From Acidiferrobacterales bacterium (GTDB lineage Bacteria; Pseudomonadota; Gammaproteobacteria; Acidiferrobacterales; Sulfurifustaceae), in assembly GCA_015492195.1 (NCBI GenBank), contig WGFP01000038.1:1-14963 (forward strand): DNA of 14,963 nucleotides, written 5' to 3'. The notes below the pieces were generated by a model. That model had not been told where the DNA came from. It saw only the letters and a program-made list of their open reading frames with translations, and ran no database searches. This document shows, piece by piece, positions 1 through 7,235 of this stretch. Each line of letters opens with the position of its first letter. The stretch's first letter is position 1. The position numbers and the translations under genes were made by a program.

Positions 1-3000
1 CGAATGCGCCATTTTCCATTCATCCGAAGTTTCATCTCCGGCCGCGTCAGGTTCAGGCGCACGAATTCCCACCCGTCATCAACGGGCCTGGCCAGAAAAT
101 CAAGCCGGCCCAATTTTTTTTCTTTCACCTGGAAGGACTTGCTGCGAATGCCCAGCGTCGGCAACCTTCGGGGATCAACATCCGTGTCCCTGCCTTGATG
201 TTTCTTGTCGGGCAGTCTTAGGCGCGCCAGGTCCAGATAAATCTCGGTCGCTGATTTTTTCTTTATGATCCGGGCTGTGCCGACGGCGTTTGTACCCCTG
301 ATCATACCGCGCCATCCGTTTTTTTCAGGGACCATGTCGAGCGAGAGCTTTCCAAACCGACGATCCAACATATCAAACGATTTGAATTGCGTGCTGATAC
401 GTGTGAGAAAATCCGGCATATTCCCGGTACCGTCACCCAAGAGAGGCCACCATTGATCAATATCCACTGCGTCCATGCGCGCATTCAAATGCAATCCCTT
501 TCCTTTCGGCCATACAGTGCGTTTCTCGCCAAAACCGATGCGCCCCCTGCTGAAACCCCAGATGTTATTTCGTCGGTCAAACACAAGCTTGCCGCGAATC
601 CTGCTGCCTGCATCCAGTGAAATGATATGGCGGTTACGCCCGGCCAGTTCGGTCTTGATGACGAGGTTCTGTTTCACGATTCCTTTGGGCCGGTTGAGCG
701 GCGGAGGGAGTTTGGCCTTGATGTTCTGCAATGCCACGCGGGCGTCAAGATTTCCCTTTCCCCTGCTGGATTGCCACGTTGCATGCCAGTCGGCGCCGCC
801 GGTGACGTATCTCGCAACGCGGGGGACAAGGGCATGTGCAAAACCGTGGGCGGTAATTCTTCCCTGGGCGTGAATCAGAAATTTCCCCTTTTCATTCACC
901 GCCGTCAGCACCATATCCTCGCCCATAAGCTTGCCGCGAAGATTTCCACCCTGAATGCCGGCCTCGGTGAATTGCACGCGGCCATTGATCGCGTCGATCC
1001 CGATCTTGGTTCCGGAAAACATCAGGCCGCCGTTTAGAAAGCGATACTCTCCTTTTATGCCTACCTTCTCCGGATTCGGCACCGGAATGGAAAGGCTCAG
1101 GCTGAGCGAGCCGTTTCCCGCCCCTTCAATGCCCGAAGGAATATATCTTGCCCATTTTTCCCTTTCCTTCTCGGGCTCTATGCCGCGTAAGATTTTGAGG
1201 GTTTCGTTTACCGGCCCCACCAACTTCCCGCTCACCCGTACGTTTCGTTTTTTCCTGACAACGGCCGCTCTTGCCCTTCGCGCGCTAGAGCCTTTACGGC
1301 GATCGGCGCCGGCGAAAAACCGTGCCTGCACGACCACCTGGTTTAAGTCCAGCTTCCCGATTTTCCCGTAACCGGTCACCAGTATGTCGTCATTATTAAC
1401 CATGACATCGGCCTCGATTTTTCTGATCGGCGTCCACCCGGGAAGATAGTTATAAACGCCGTCACTCACACGGCCGCGGATAATAAATTTTCCGTTACCG
1501 TCGCGAAAGGGGAATTCCCGCGTGTTTCCTTCGTATACCAGGTATCCCGAGGTGATGCGGCCGCCGGCAAACGCCCGCTCCATCCACGCCAGCGTAGACG
1601 GAGAGAGGTAACGAGGAGGATAGTAACGCTTGGCGTGCGCGCCGTTACCGTCATTAAAATCCACGCGCAATTTCAGGAACGGCGAATTCGTCCGGTCCAC
1701 CGGAACCCGCAACGTCATCTTTCCGACGCCACGGCCGTCATCACCGACCACGCGCAAATTATCGCCTTCTATTTTCCAGTGATCGGCCAGTTTCTCCCAG
1801 TTCAGACGGCCGCTGACGCGCTTGGCATCAATCAGAGAACGAAATATGCGCGGATAATCAAGAATAAAATCCGTTGAATCCAAATAAAATACGCCTGACC
1901 GTTTCTGCACGACAAACCGGCCGCTTAAATTTCGAACTCCTGGAAATTTCTTGTAAGGACGAAACTTAACGCGAACGACATCCGCCTCCAGCGAAAAATC
2001 CTCTGGCGCCGACCACGCCCCCTTCATGTCGAATTTAAGATTATTGACCGCGCCGCCGGGTTTCACGCTGGTCAGGAATTTCAGGAACTTGTGTTCTTTT
2101 TTTATATTACTGATAAAGCCGGCCAGATCATCGACGTCAAGATATCCGACCTGTACCGAACTCTTGCCGGGTCCATAAGCGATGCGCAGGAGGCCGGCCG
2201 ACCATGAGGGACGGCTTAAGCCGAGCATGAGATCCCTGAGTTCCAGGCGCCACTTTTTCATATCTCCCTGCCAATTTATTTCGGCGCTGGACTGTCGGAC
2301 CGACATCGCCGTTTTCAGGCCTGGAATCGGCAGCCTCAGGCGGGAAACGGCCATGTTGCCCTGCACGGAACGCGGGCGTCCTTGTTTCCATTTCGTCCAC
2401 AACTGAACATTGAATTTTCCCTTAAAGTCGGGAGGCATTTTTTCCCGCGCGATTAGAGGCAGGGCGCTTAAATTCAGATCCGCGGCGCGCAGATAAATGT
2501 CTCCACTCCATTCCCGGTCGACCAAAGGATTTCCGGTGACGTCCATAATCAGGGAGCAGTCCCGGCAAACCTTGGAGGGAAAAACGGCGCTGATTCCGAG
2601 ACGATGTCGATCGCCGGCATTGCGCAGGTCCATGTTAACCTGCGACAGGTGCAGAACCGCGGTCGGATCCATGTGGTCGAACCATTGCAACTCGCCGTCC
2701 CGAATCACCAGCCTCTTTTGCTTGAACAACCAGTCTATGAACTTCTCATTCCCCCTGCGTTTGCCGGTGCGAATCGGGTCAAATCCGGAAATCCGGAAAC
2801 GCCCGTCGGCCAGCCGCTCGAATGCCAGGCTCGGTTTGCTCAACACCAGACTGTTGATCACCACGTCGCCTCTCAGCAACGGCAACAATGCCAGACTGAT
2901 TCGAAGATCGTTCAGGCGAATGGCGGGCCGCAAACTGTCCTTGGGGAAAACCCGCAACCCCTGGACATGCAAACCGGGAGCCAGGCCGTCCCAATAAGTA

Positions 3001-3218
3001 GCAAGTTTTTCTATGCGTACCTCGTGGGTGGATTTGCGACTTAGGTATGACTCAATGTCCGCCTTTTTTTCAGCCAGCCCCGGCAACAACAACCGCACGA
3101 GCGTAAAGGCAATGGCAACCAATGCCAGAACGGCGGCGCTTGCATACCATGTCCAGCGGCCCACGTGCAGCGTTGCCCGGCCGATATGGATGGCATACCT
3201 GTGTAGTTTCTTTCTCAT
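1..3218 (-). CDS. yhdP: YhdP family AsmA-like envelope protein, C-terminus cut by window edge
   Basis: My reading of the minus strand stays open from the ATG at 3218 to the window edge, giving about 1072 residues; E. coli YhdP is about 1266, so roughly 200 C-terminal residues are outside. YhdP is an inner-membrane-anchored, AsmA-like protein with a long periplasmic body, known to take part in phospholipid transport to the outer membrane. Seen here: a basic N-terminus (MRKKLHRY), one hydrophobic segment at about residues 23-46, then long beta-rich repetitive sequence. A YhdP-like block, YYPPRYLSPSTLAWMERAF, lies mid-protein, in the part encoded near 1550-1625. The ATG is the first possible start after an in-frame TGA eleven codons upstream; no good Shine-Dalgarno is visible. 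A basic arginine/lysine-rich stretch (coded near 1230-1310) looks like a linker. It follows rng after 253 bases, so it may have its own promoter. The family call is firm; the exact start is less so. Confidence 0.88.
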   Translation of the reverse strand, partial: MRKKLHRYAIHIGRATLHVGRWTWYASAAVLALVAIAFTLVRLLLPGLAEKKADIESYLSRKSTHEVRIEKLATYWDGLAPGLHVQGLRVFPKDSLRPAIRLNDLRISLALLPLLRGDVVINSLVLSKPSLAFERLADGRFRISGFDPIRTGKRRGNEKFIDWLFKQKRLVIRDGELQWFDHMDPTAVLHLSQVNMDLRNAGDRHRLGISAVFPSKVCRDCSLIMDVTGNPLVDREWSGDIYLRAADLNLSALPLIAREKMPPDFKGKFNVQLWTKWKQGRPRSVQGNMAVSRLRLPIPGLKTAMSVRQSSAEINWQGDMKKWRLELRDLMLGLSRPSWSAGLLRIAYGPGKSSVQVGYLDVDDLAGFISNIKKEHKFLKFLTSVKPGGAVNNLKFDMKGAWSAPEDFSLEADVVRVKFRPYKKFPGVRNLSGRFVVQKRSGVFYLDSTDFILDYPRIFRSLIDAKRVSGRLNWEKLADHWKIEGDNLRVVGDDGRGVGKMTLRVPVDRTNSPFLKLRVDFNDGNGAHAKRYYPPRYLSPSTLAWMERAFAGGRITSGYLVYEGNTREFPFRDGNGKFIIRGRVSDGVYNYLPGWTPIRKIEADVMVNNDDILVTGYGKIGKLDLNQVVVQARFFAGADRRKGSSARRARAAVVRKKRNVRVSGKLVGPVNETLKILRGIEPEKEREKWARYIPSGIEGAGNGSLSLSLSIPVPNPEKVGIKGEYRFLNGGLMFSGTKIGIDAINGRVQFTEAGIQGGNLRGKLMGEDMVLTAVNEKGKFLIHAQGRITAHGFAHALVPRVARYVTGGADWHATWQSSRGKGNLDARVALQNIKAKLPPPLNRPKGIVKQNLVIKTELAGRNRHIISLDAGSRIRGKLVFDRRNNIWGFSRGRIGFGEKRTVWPKGKGLHLNARMDAVDIDQWWPLLGDGTGNMPDFLTRISTQFKSFDMLDRRFGKLSLDMVPEKNGWRGMIRGTNAVGTARIIKKKSATEIYLDLARLRLPDKKHQGRDTDVDPRRLPTLGIRSKSFQVKEKKLGRLDFLARPVDDGWEFVRLNLTRPEMKLRMNGKWRI

Positions 3219-3401
3219 CGATAAGGTCGGTCCGTTTGCGCCGGTCTGTCAAATATCCGAATATCGTTATTCTGCCGCATTCCGACCAAAATAAAAGGAA
3301 GCATCCCCCTCAATACCGGCAAAGCGGTCTGGGCCCATACAAACCGGCGCATATACTTTGGTCCTTTGTCGGCCGATGCGATATAACGAAGGGACGTCCG
3401 G

Positions 3402-3430
3402 GGTATAAAATACGATTGACGAAACGGCAA
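3402..3430 (-). promoter_or_regulatory. Candidate sigma70-type promoter upstream of yhdP
   Basis: Read on the minus strand, TTGCCG (3425-3430) is followed after exactly 17 bases by TATACC (3402-3407). This is a 4/6 match to each sigma70 hexamer with ideal spacing. It lies in the 253-base gap between the rng stop and the yhdP start and would give a leader of roughly 175 bases. The gap is much longer than the other spacers of the cluster except that upstream of leuS, which supports separate expression of yhdP. It is a pattern match only; a rival weaker pairing exists nearer yhdP. Confidence 0.35.
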
Positions 3431-3440
3431 GAAGTTTCGT
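3419..3440 (-). other. Small inverted repeat after rng
   Basis: ACGAAAC (3419-3425) and GTTTCGT (3434-3440) are perfectly complementary 7-base arms around an 8-base loop, about 30 bases past the rng stop. There is no T-run directly after it on the minus strand, so it is a poor intrinsic terminator. It could be a 3-prime stabilising hairpin for the rng transcript, or an operator, since the proposed -35 hexamer of the yhdP promoter sits in its loop and edge. Confidence 0.3.
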
Positions 3441-3471
3441 GTTGCTGGATTCGACGGGCGCGGTCAACCCC

Positions 3472-5052
3472 TTACATCAGAACCACATCGTATTGTTCCT
3501 GCAAATAAAACGGCTCTACCTTGAGTTGGATGGGTTTGCCGATAAATTCCTGCAATCCCATCAGGCTCGGCGCCTCTTCATCAAGCAGGAGGTCGATGAC
3601 AACCTGCGAGGCCAAAACCAGATATTCATCGGCGCCGAATTGGCGGGCCTCACGAAGAATCTCCCGAAAGATTTCATAACACACCGTCTGAGGCGTTTTC
3701 AGCATACCGCGTCCCTCGCATGCCGGACAAGGCTCGCACAGCACGCGTTCCAGGCTTTCGCGGGTGCGCTTGCGGGTAAGTTCCACAAGGCCGAGTGAGG
3801 ACATCTCCGCCATATATACCTTCGTGCGATCGCGGGCCAGGGCCTTTTCCAAGGCGCGCAACACCTGACGCCGATGCTCGGCAACCGCCATGTCGATAAA
3901 ATCGATGATTATTATGCCGCCCAAATTGCGCAGACGAAGCTGCCTTGCAATCGCCTGCGCCGCCTCGAGATTGGTTTTAAAAAGGGTTTCTTCCAGATTT
4001 TTTTTGCCGACGTAGGTGCCGGTATTCACGTCGATGGTGGTCATGGCCTCGGTCTGATCGAAAATCAGATGGCCGCCGGATTTAAGCGGTACCTTGTGTT
4101 CCAGGGCCTTTTGTATTTCATCTTCCACCGAATACAAATCGAAGATGGGCCGCTCCCCCGGATAGTATTCAATACGATCTTCAACCTCGGGAATGAATTC
4201 GCGCGCGAACTCGCGCGCTTTGGTAAAAGTTTCACGCGAGTCAATGCGTATCTTCTCGATATTTTCCCGCACCAGATCGCGCATGGTGCGAATCGCAAGC
4301 GCAAGGTCTTCATGAATCAGGGCGCCGGGCGGAGCGGTATTGATTTGTTCCCGGCACGCCGACCAGACACGACGCAGGTAGCGGATATCGGTCTTGAATT
4401 CTTCCTCTGTTGCGGTTTCGGCCAGCGTCCGCAGGATGTAACCGCCTTCGTCTCCTTCTTCCATCGCCGACCTGATCAAACCGCGAAGACGCTGGCGCGT
4501 GGCATCATCGCCGATCTTTTGCGAGATGCCGATGTGCGACGTGTAGGGCATGTACACGAGGTAGCGCGCCGGCAACGTAATATGGGTGGTCAAACGCGCG
4601 CCCTTATTGCCGAGCGGATCCTTGACCACCTGCACGACGATTTCCTGACCCTCGCGCAGCAGTTCGTGGATCCGCTGATGGTTACCGTCGGCGTCGTTGG
4701 CCGTCGCCGGCGAGGGTCGCTCCCGACTTTTTGCCTCCCGCGACAGCGCCGTATCTGCCTCCCCCTGCGGGGTTTGCATGTCCGGCGAGAGGAAGGGGGC
4801 TTGCGCATCCCGGGCATTGTCTTTTGGGATGTGGATATCGGAGGCATGCAAAAAAGCGGTGCGCGCAAGGCCGATGTCCACAAAGGCCGCCTGCATGCCC
4901 GGCAGTATCCGGACAACCTTGCCCTTATAAATATTTCCGACGATCCCGCGGTGGCGGGCGCGTTCGATATGCACCTCTTGCAGCACGCCGTTCTCCACCA
5001 CCGCCACGCGGGTTTCCTGGGGCGTCACATTGATCAGAATTTCTTCACTCAC
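3472..5052 (-). CDS. rng: Ribonuclease G
   Basis: RNase G is a single-strand endoribonuclease of the RNase E/G family, acting in 16S rRNA 5-prime end maturation and mRNA decay. The 526-residue protein aligns by eye over its whole length with E. coli RNase G (489). It has an S1 domain beginning at about residues 38-72, an RNase H-like region and a DNase I-like domain. The metal ligands are visible as D341 and N343 in TTIDVNTG and D384 in IIIDFIDM. The zinc-link is CPAC at 442-445, in the CEGRGM context. It lacks the long C-terminal scaffold of RNase E. An unusual polar insert of about 35 residues (around 78-125) lies in the S1 region. The start is GTG at 5052, overlapping the maf stop by four bases (GTGA), so translation is probably coupled; no strong Shine-Dalgarno is seen. 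An RNase E/G paralogue call is the only alternative. Confidence 0.95.
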   Translation of the reverse strand: MSEEILINVTPQETRVAVVENGVLQEVHIERARHRGIVGNIYKGKVVRILPGMQAAFVDIGLARTAFLHASDIHIPKDNARDAQAPFLSPDMQTPQGEADTALSREAKSRERPSPATANDADGNHQRIHELLREGQEIVVQVVKDPLGNKGARLTTHITLPARYLVYMPYTSHIGISQKIGDDATRQRLRGLIRSAMEEGDEGGYILRTLAETATEEEFKTDIRYLRRVWSACREQINTAPPGALIHEDLALAIRTMRDLVRENIEKIRIDSRETFTKAREFAREFIPEVEDRIEYYPGERPIFDLYSVEDEIQKALEHKVPLKSGGHLIFDQTEAMTTIDVNTGTYVGKKNLEETLFKTNLEAAQAIARQLRLRNLGGIIIIDFIDMAVAEHRRQVLRALEKALARDRTKVYMAEMSSLGLVELTRKRTRESLERVLCEPCPACEGRGMLKTPQTVCYEIFREILREARQFGADEYLVLASQVVIDLLLDEEAPSLMGLQEFIGKPIQLKVEPFYLQEQYDVVLM

Positions 5053-5642
5053 GCTTGCTCTGTTCCGATCTTTTTTAATAAGCAGCTAAATTCATACAAA
5101 GGCAGGCCGACAATTCCGGAATAACTTCCCTCCATGCGTGAAATAAACGCCGCGGCGCGTCCCTGAATCGCATAACCGCCCGCCTTGTCGATAGGCTCAC
5201 CGGTTTCCCAGTAACGCCGAATCTCATCATCGGTCAATGGGCCGAAGGTGACAAGATTTTTGTTAAGCGCGGAGTATTCTACATCCTCATGCCACAGGGT
5301 AACGGCCGTTAACACCTCATGGGTCCTTGCGGAGAGATTCCGTAGCATTCTCATGCCATGCGTACGATTGCGGGGCTTTCCAAGGATATCTCCGTCCAAT
5401 ACCACCTCGGTGTCGGCGCCCAGCACCGGGCGCAACGGCAAATTGCGTTTTTTGATAAGCTCGGCCGCAACCCGCGCCTTGTCCGCCGCCATACGCGTGA
5501 CGTAATCCTCCGGGCTTTCGTCTTGCCGTTTTACTTCGACGATCTCCGCCGGAAATATTTCAAATTCGATTCCCAGTTGGCGAAGCAATTCCTGCCGGCG
5601 CGGGCTTTTTGAGGCAAGGTAAATTTTTGTATCAAACGGCAA
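5049..5642 (-). CDS. maf: Maf/YhdE-type nucleotide pyrophosphatase
   Basis: Maf proteins hydrolyse non-canonical or surplus nucleoside triphosphates to the monophosphate and pyrophosphate; the YhdE branch prefers dTTP and UTP. The 197 residues match the family length. Visible motifs are SKSPRR at 11-16, GADTEVV with the catalytic aspartate D77, GKP at 88-90, and the YhdE-like block AGGYAIQGRAAAF from 154, followed by GSYSGIVGLPL. The start is TTG at 5642. An in-frame TGA lies only two codons upstream (5646-5648) and the next in-frame ATG is residue 51, past the first motif, so a rare start codon is forced. It starts 22 bases after rlmH and overlaps rng by four bases. E. coli also has maf(yhdE)-rng-yhdP in this order. 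Substrate preference is inferred from the motif type and gene context. Confidence 0.93.
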   Translation of the reverse strand: MPFDTKIYLASKSPRRQELLRQLGIEFEIFPAEIVEVKRQDESPEDYVTRMAADKARVAAELIKKRNLPLRPVLGADTEVVLDGDILGKPRNRTHGMRMLRNLSARTHEVLTAVTLWHEDVEYSALNKNLVTFGPLTDDEIRRYWETGEPIDKAGGYAIQGRAAAFISRMEGSYSGIVGLPLYEFSCLLKKIGTEQA

Positions 5643-5664
5643 GCGTCAGGTTCCAGGTCCGTAC

Positions 5665-6132
5665 TTACCGATGATACGGCAGATGGTTGATGATGCTCCA
5701 GGCGCGATACAACTGTTCGGCCAGCACCACCCTGACAAGCGGATGGGCCAGAGTGAGGCGGGAAAGGGACCACACCTCATTGGCCTTATCGACGCATGCA
5801 CGCGCCAATCCCTCCGGTCCGCCGATCAGCAAGGCCAGGTCTTCGCCCCTTGCCAACTGGGATTCCAAATTTTCAGCAAGCTGCTGCGTGTTCATTTGTT
5901 TTCCGGCGGTTTCCAGCGCAATCACCCGGCAACCGGCGGGAACCGCCGCCATCTGGCGTGCGCCCTCCTCCTGCACCAGTCGCCCGATATCCGCCCCCTT
6001 GGTGCGCCTGCCGGCGGGAATTTCCCGCAGCCTCAGGCGACACTGCGGCGGAAGGCGTTTGGCATAATCTTCGTAGGCGGCATTAACCCAATCGGGCATA
6101 CGCCGTCCCACTGCGATGATGTGTATTTGCAT
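5665..6132 (-). CDS. rlmH: 23S rRNA pseudouridine-1915 N3-methyltransferase RlmH
   Basis: RlmH is a SPOUT-class, SAM-dependent methyltransferase that modifies pseudouridine 1915 in helix 69 of 23S rRNA, acting on the assembled 70S ribosome. The protein is 155 residues, the same as E. coli RlmH. The SAM-binding loop LLIGGPEGL is at 101-109, and the characteristic C-terminus runs from HPLVR (130-134) through AEQLYRAW to the final YHR (153-155). The trefoil knot of the family is formed by this part. The start is ATG at 6132 with only a weak ribosome binding site. It follows rsfS after 41 bases, a pairing that is widely conserved in bacteria. Confidence 0.97.
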   Translation of the reverse strand: MQIHIIAVGRRMPDWVNAAYEDYAKRLPPQCRLRLREIPAGRRTKGADIGRLVQEEGARQMAAVPAGCRVIALETAGKQMNTQQLAENLESQLARGEDLALLIGGPEGLARACVDKANEVWSLSRLTLAHPLVRVVLAEQLYRAWSIINHLPYHR

Positions 6133-6173
6133 GCCTGAATACTTTTCAGCCTGGGCGTCTCCACAGCGGGTAT

Positions 6174-6521
6174 CTACCTGCCGACCAGCCCCACCTTTTT
6201 GCCCTCGCCCCAGAGTTTTTCAAGGTTATAAAAATCACGCGTCTGATTTCTCATCACATGGACCACCACGTCACCGTAATCAATCAACACCCAGTCGCCG
6301 ACATCCGCTCCTTCCACCCCGCCGGGCTTGCGGCCATGTCTGCGAAGTTTATCGATTACCTTGTGCGCGACGGTAACCACGTGGCGGTTGGAAGTACCGC
6401 TGACGATCACCATGTAATCGGTAAAATCGCAGACCTTGCGTACGTCCAGCACGACGACGTCTTTGGCCTTCGCGTCGCTCAGCGCTTCATTGATCAGTTT
6501 ACGTACCTGTCTGGTCTGCAT
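6174..6521 (-). CDS. rsfS: Ribosome silencing factor RsfS
   Basis: RsfS (formerly YbeB, DUF143) binds ribosomal protein L14 on the 50S subunit and blocks joining to the 30S, lowering translation in starvation. The whole 115-residue protein is this one domain. Recognisable blocks are KDVVVLDVRK (20-29), FTDYMVIVSGTSNRHV (33-48), GDWVLIDYGDVVVHVM (75-90) and the tail FYNLEKLWGEG. E. coli RsfS is 105 residues. Its ATG shares one base with the nadD stop (TAATG), so the two are translationally coupled, and AGAGGA inside the end of nadD is a usable, slightly close Shine-Dalgarno. The nadD-rsfS-rlmH order is a standard bacterial arrangement. Confidence 0.96.
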   Translation of the reverse strand: MQTRQVRKLINEALSDAKAKDVVVLDVRKVCDFTDYMVIVSGTSNRHVVTVAHKVIDKLRRHGRKPGGVEGADVGDWVLIDYGDVVVHVMRNQTRDFYNLEKLWGEGKKVGLVGR

Positions 6522-7162
6522 TATTCCTCTGGGCCTTGATAGATTCCCTCATGGCGGATGTACTCCCACACGGCATCCGGCAGAAGCCCCTGCACCGATT
6601 CCCCTTTGGCGATCGCGTTGCGGATGCGCGTGCCGGAGATGTCCTGCAAGGTCACGTCCTGGAACCACAGTCGTCCCGAGTTTGTCTGTCTCAGTTCATC
6701 GGAATCCCCGCACACCTTCCCCCGCGCCCACGCCGGCAGCGACGCATCGGTCGGCGGAGGCGGCCAGCCGGGTCGCGGCATCACGATGAGGTGGGCGAGT
6801 TCCAAGAGCCTCTGCCATTGATACCACGTTTCCAGGCAGCAGAAGGCATCCATCCCGAGCAACAGGCACAATGATTGTTCCCCCAATTCCTCGCGCAGGG
6901 ATTCCAGTGTCGGCACGGTATAGGACGGTCCGCCGCGACGGATCTCGCGGTCGTCACAAACAAACTCCGGAAAGTCGGCCAATGCCAATTCGATCATATG
7001 CAGGCGCTGCGCGGCGGTGGCGACAGGCGCCTCGCGGTGCGGCGGATTGGCCGCGGGAATAAAACGCAGCTGATCAAACTTAAGCGCTCGTTGGACATCC
7101 TGCGCCGGACGCAAGTGGCCGTAATGAATGGGATCGAAGGTACCGCCGAGAATGCCGATCAT
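6521..7162 (-). CDS. nadD: Nicotinate-nucleotide adenylyltransferase NadD
   Basis: NadD joins nicotinate mononucleotide and ATP to form deamido-NAD, an essential step of NAD synthesis. From the ATG at 7162 the protein is 213 residues, the length of E. coli NadD. The nucleotidyltransferase signature GGTFDPIHYGH is at 6-16 and the second ATP-binding signature ISGTRIR is at 175-181. A TTG at 7183 would add seven residues (MFLAAFL), but these are encoded by the repeat array upstream and would precede the usual MIGILGGTFDP start, so I reject it. No Shine-Dalgarno is visible: the bases before the ATG are a T-run and the repeat array. It is 73 bases downstream of proA and overlaps rsfS by one base. 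Confidence 0.95.
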   Translation of the reverse strand: MIGILGGTFDPIHYGHLRPAQDVQRALKFDQLRFIPAANPPHREAPVATAAQRLHMIELALADFPEFVCDDREIRRGGPSYTVPTLESLREELGEQSLCLLLGMDAFCCLETWYQWQRLLELAHLIVMPRPGWPPPPTDASLPAWARGKVCGDSDELRQTNSGRLWFQDVTLQDISGTRIRNAIAKGESVQGLLPDAVWEYIRHEGIYQGPEE

Positions 7163-7163
7163 T

Positions 7164-7230
7164 AAAAAAGCAGCAAGGAACAAGTCTCAAGCAGCAAGGA
7201 AATAAAAGCCCTTTCTTGACACTTGCTACT
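7164..7230 (-). terminator. Possible attenuator or terminator hairpin just before nadD
   Basis: On the minus strand AGTAGCAAG (7222-7230) can pair with CTTGCTGCT (7169-7177), nine pairs with one G-T wobble, and a T-run (7164-7169) follows directly. A smaller hairpin can nest inside (7212-7218 with 7195-7202, one bulge). An alternative 11-base stem with a single mismatch (7215-7225 with 7181-7191) excludes both. Stem plus U-tract is the form of an intrinsic terminator, but the nadD ATG lies only two bases after the T-run. Termination here would therefore silence nadD-rsfS and genes beyond unless other promoters exist. The loop is long, so the strength is doubtful. Confidence 0.3.
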
Positions 7231-7235
7231 CGTCG
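7171..7235. repeat. Mirror-arranged 7-base repeat array between proA and nadD
   Basis: On the plus strand four adjacent heptamers ending in CAAG (CAGCAAG, GAACAAG, TCTCAAG, CAGCAAG; 7171-7198) are followed by a 16-base spacer. Three heptamers then follow: CTTGACA, CTTGCTA and the decayed CTCGTCG (7215-7235). The array ends exactly at the proA stop codon (7236-7238) and begins eight bases from the nadD ATG, so it is almost the whole spacer. The two halves are reverse complements in their CAAG/CTTG cores, which gives nested and alternative hairpins. The same layout recurs inside lptE. Confidence 0.8.

Noticed and set aside
2996..3005. Single AAGTAGCAAG match inside yhdP, like the heptamer arrays
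   Set aside because: It is one isolated unit in normal coding sequence (KLATYW) without flanking units; chance is sufficient.
604..3044. Several plus-strand frames of 130-170 codons opposite yhdP
   Set aside because: The minus strand is continuously open with YhdP-like sequence through the entire region; these are shadows.
3874..5124. Plus-strand open frame of 416 codons opposite rng
   Set aside because: Antisense shadow of RNase G; no domain, no ribosome binding site, and it runs across the maf-rng overlap.
7163..7183. TTG start giving NadD seven extra residues
   Set aside because: The extra residues come from the repeat array and T-run; the family begins directly at MIGILGGTFDP.
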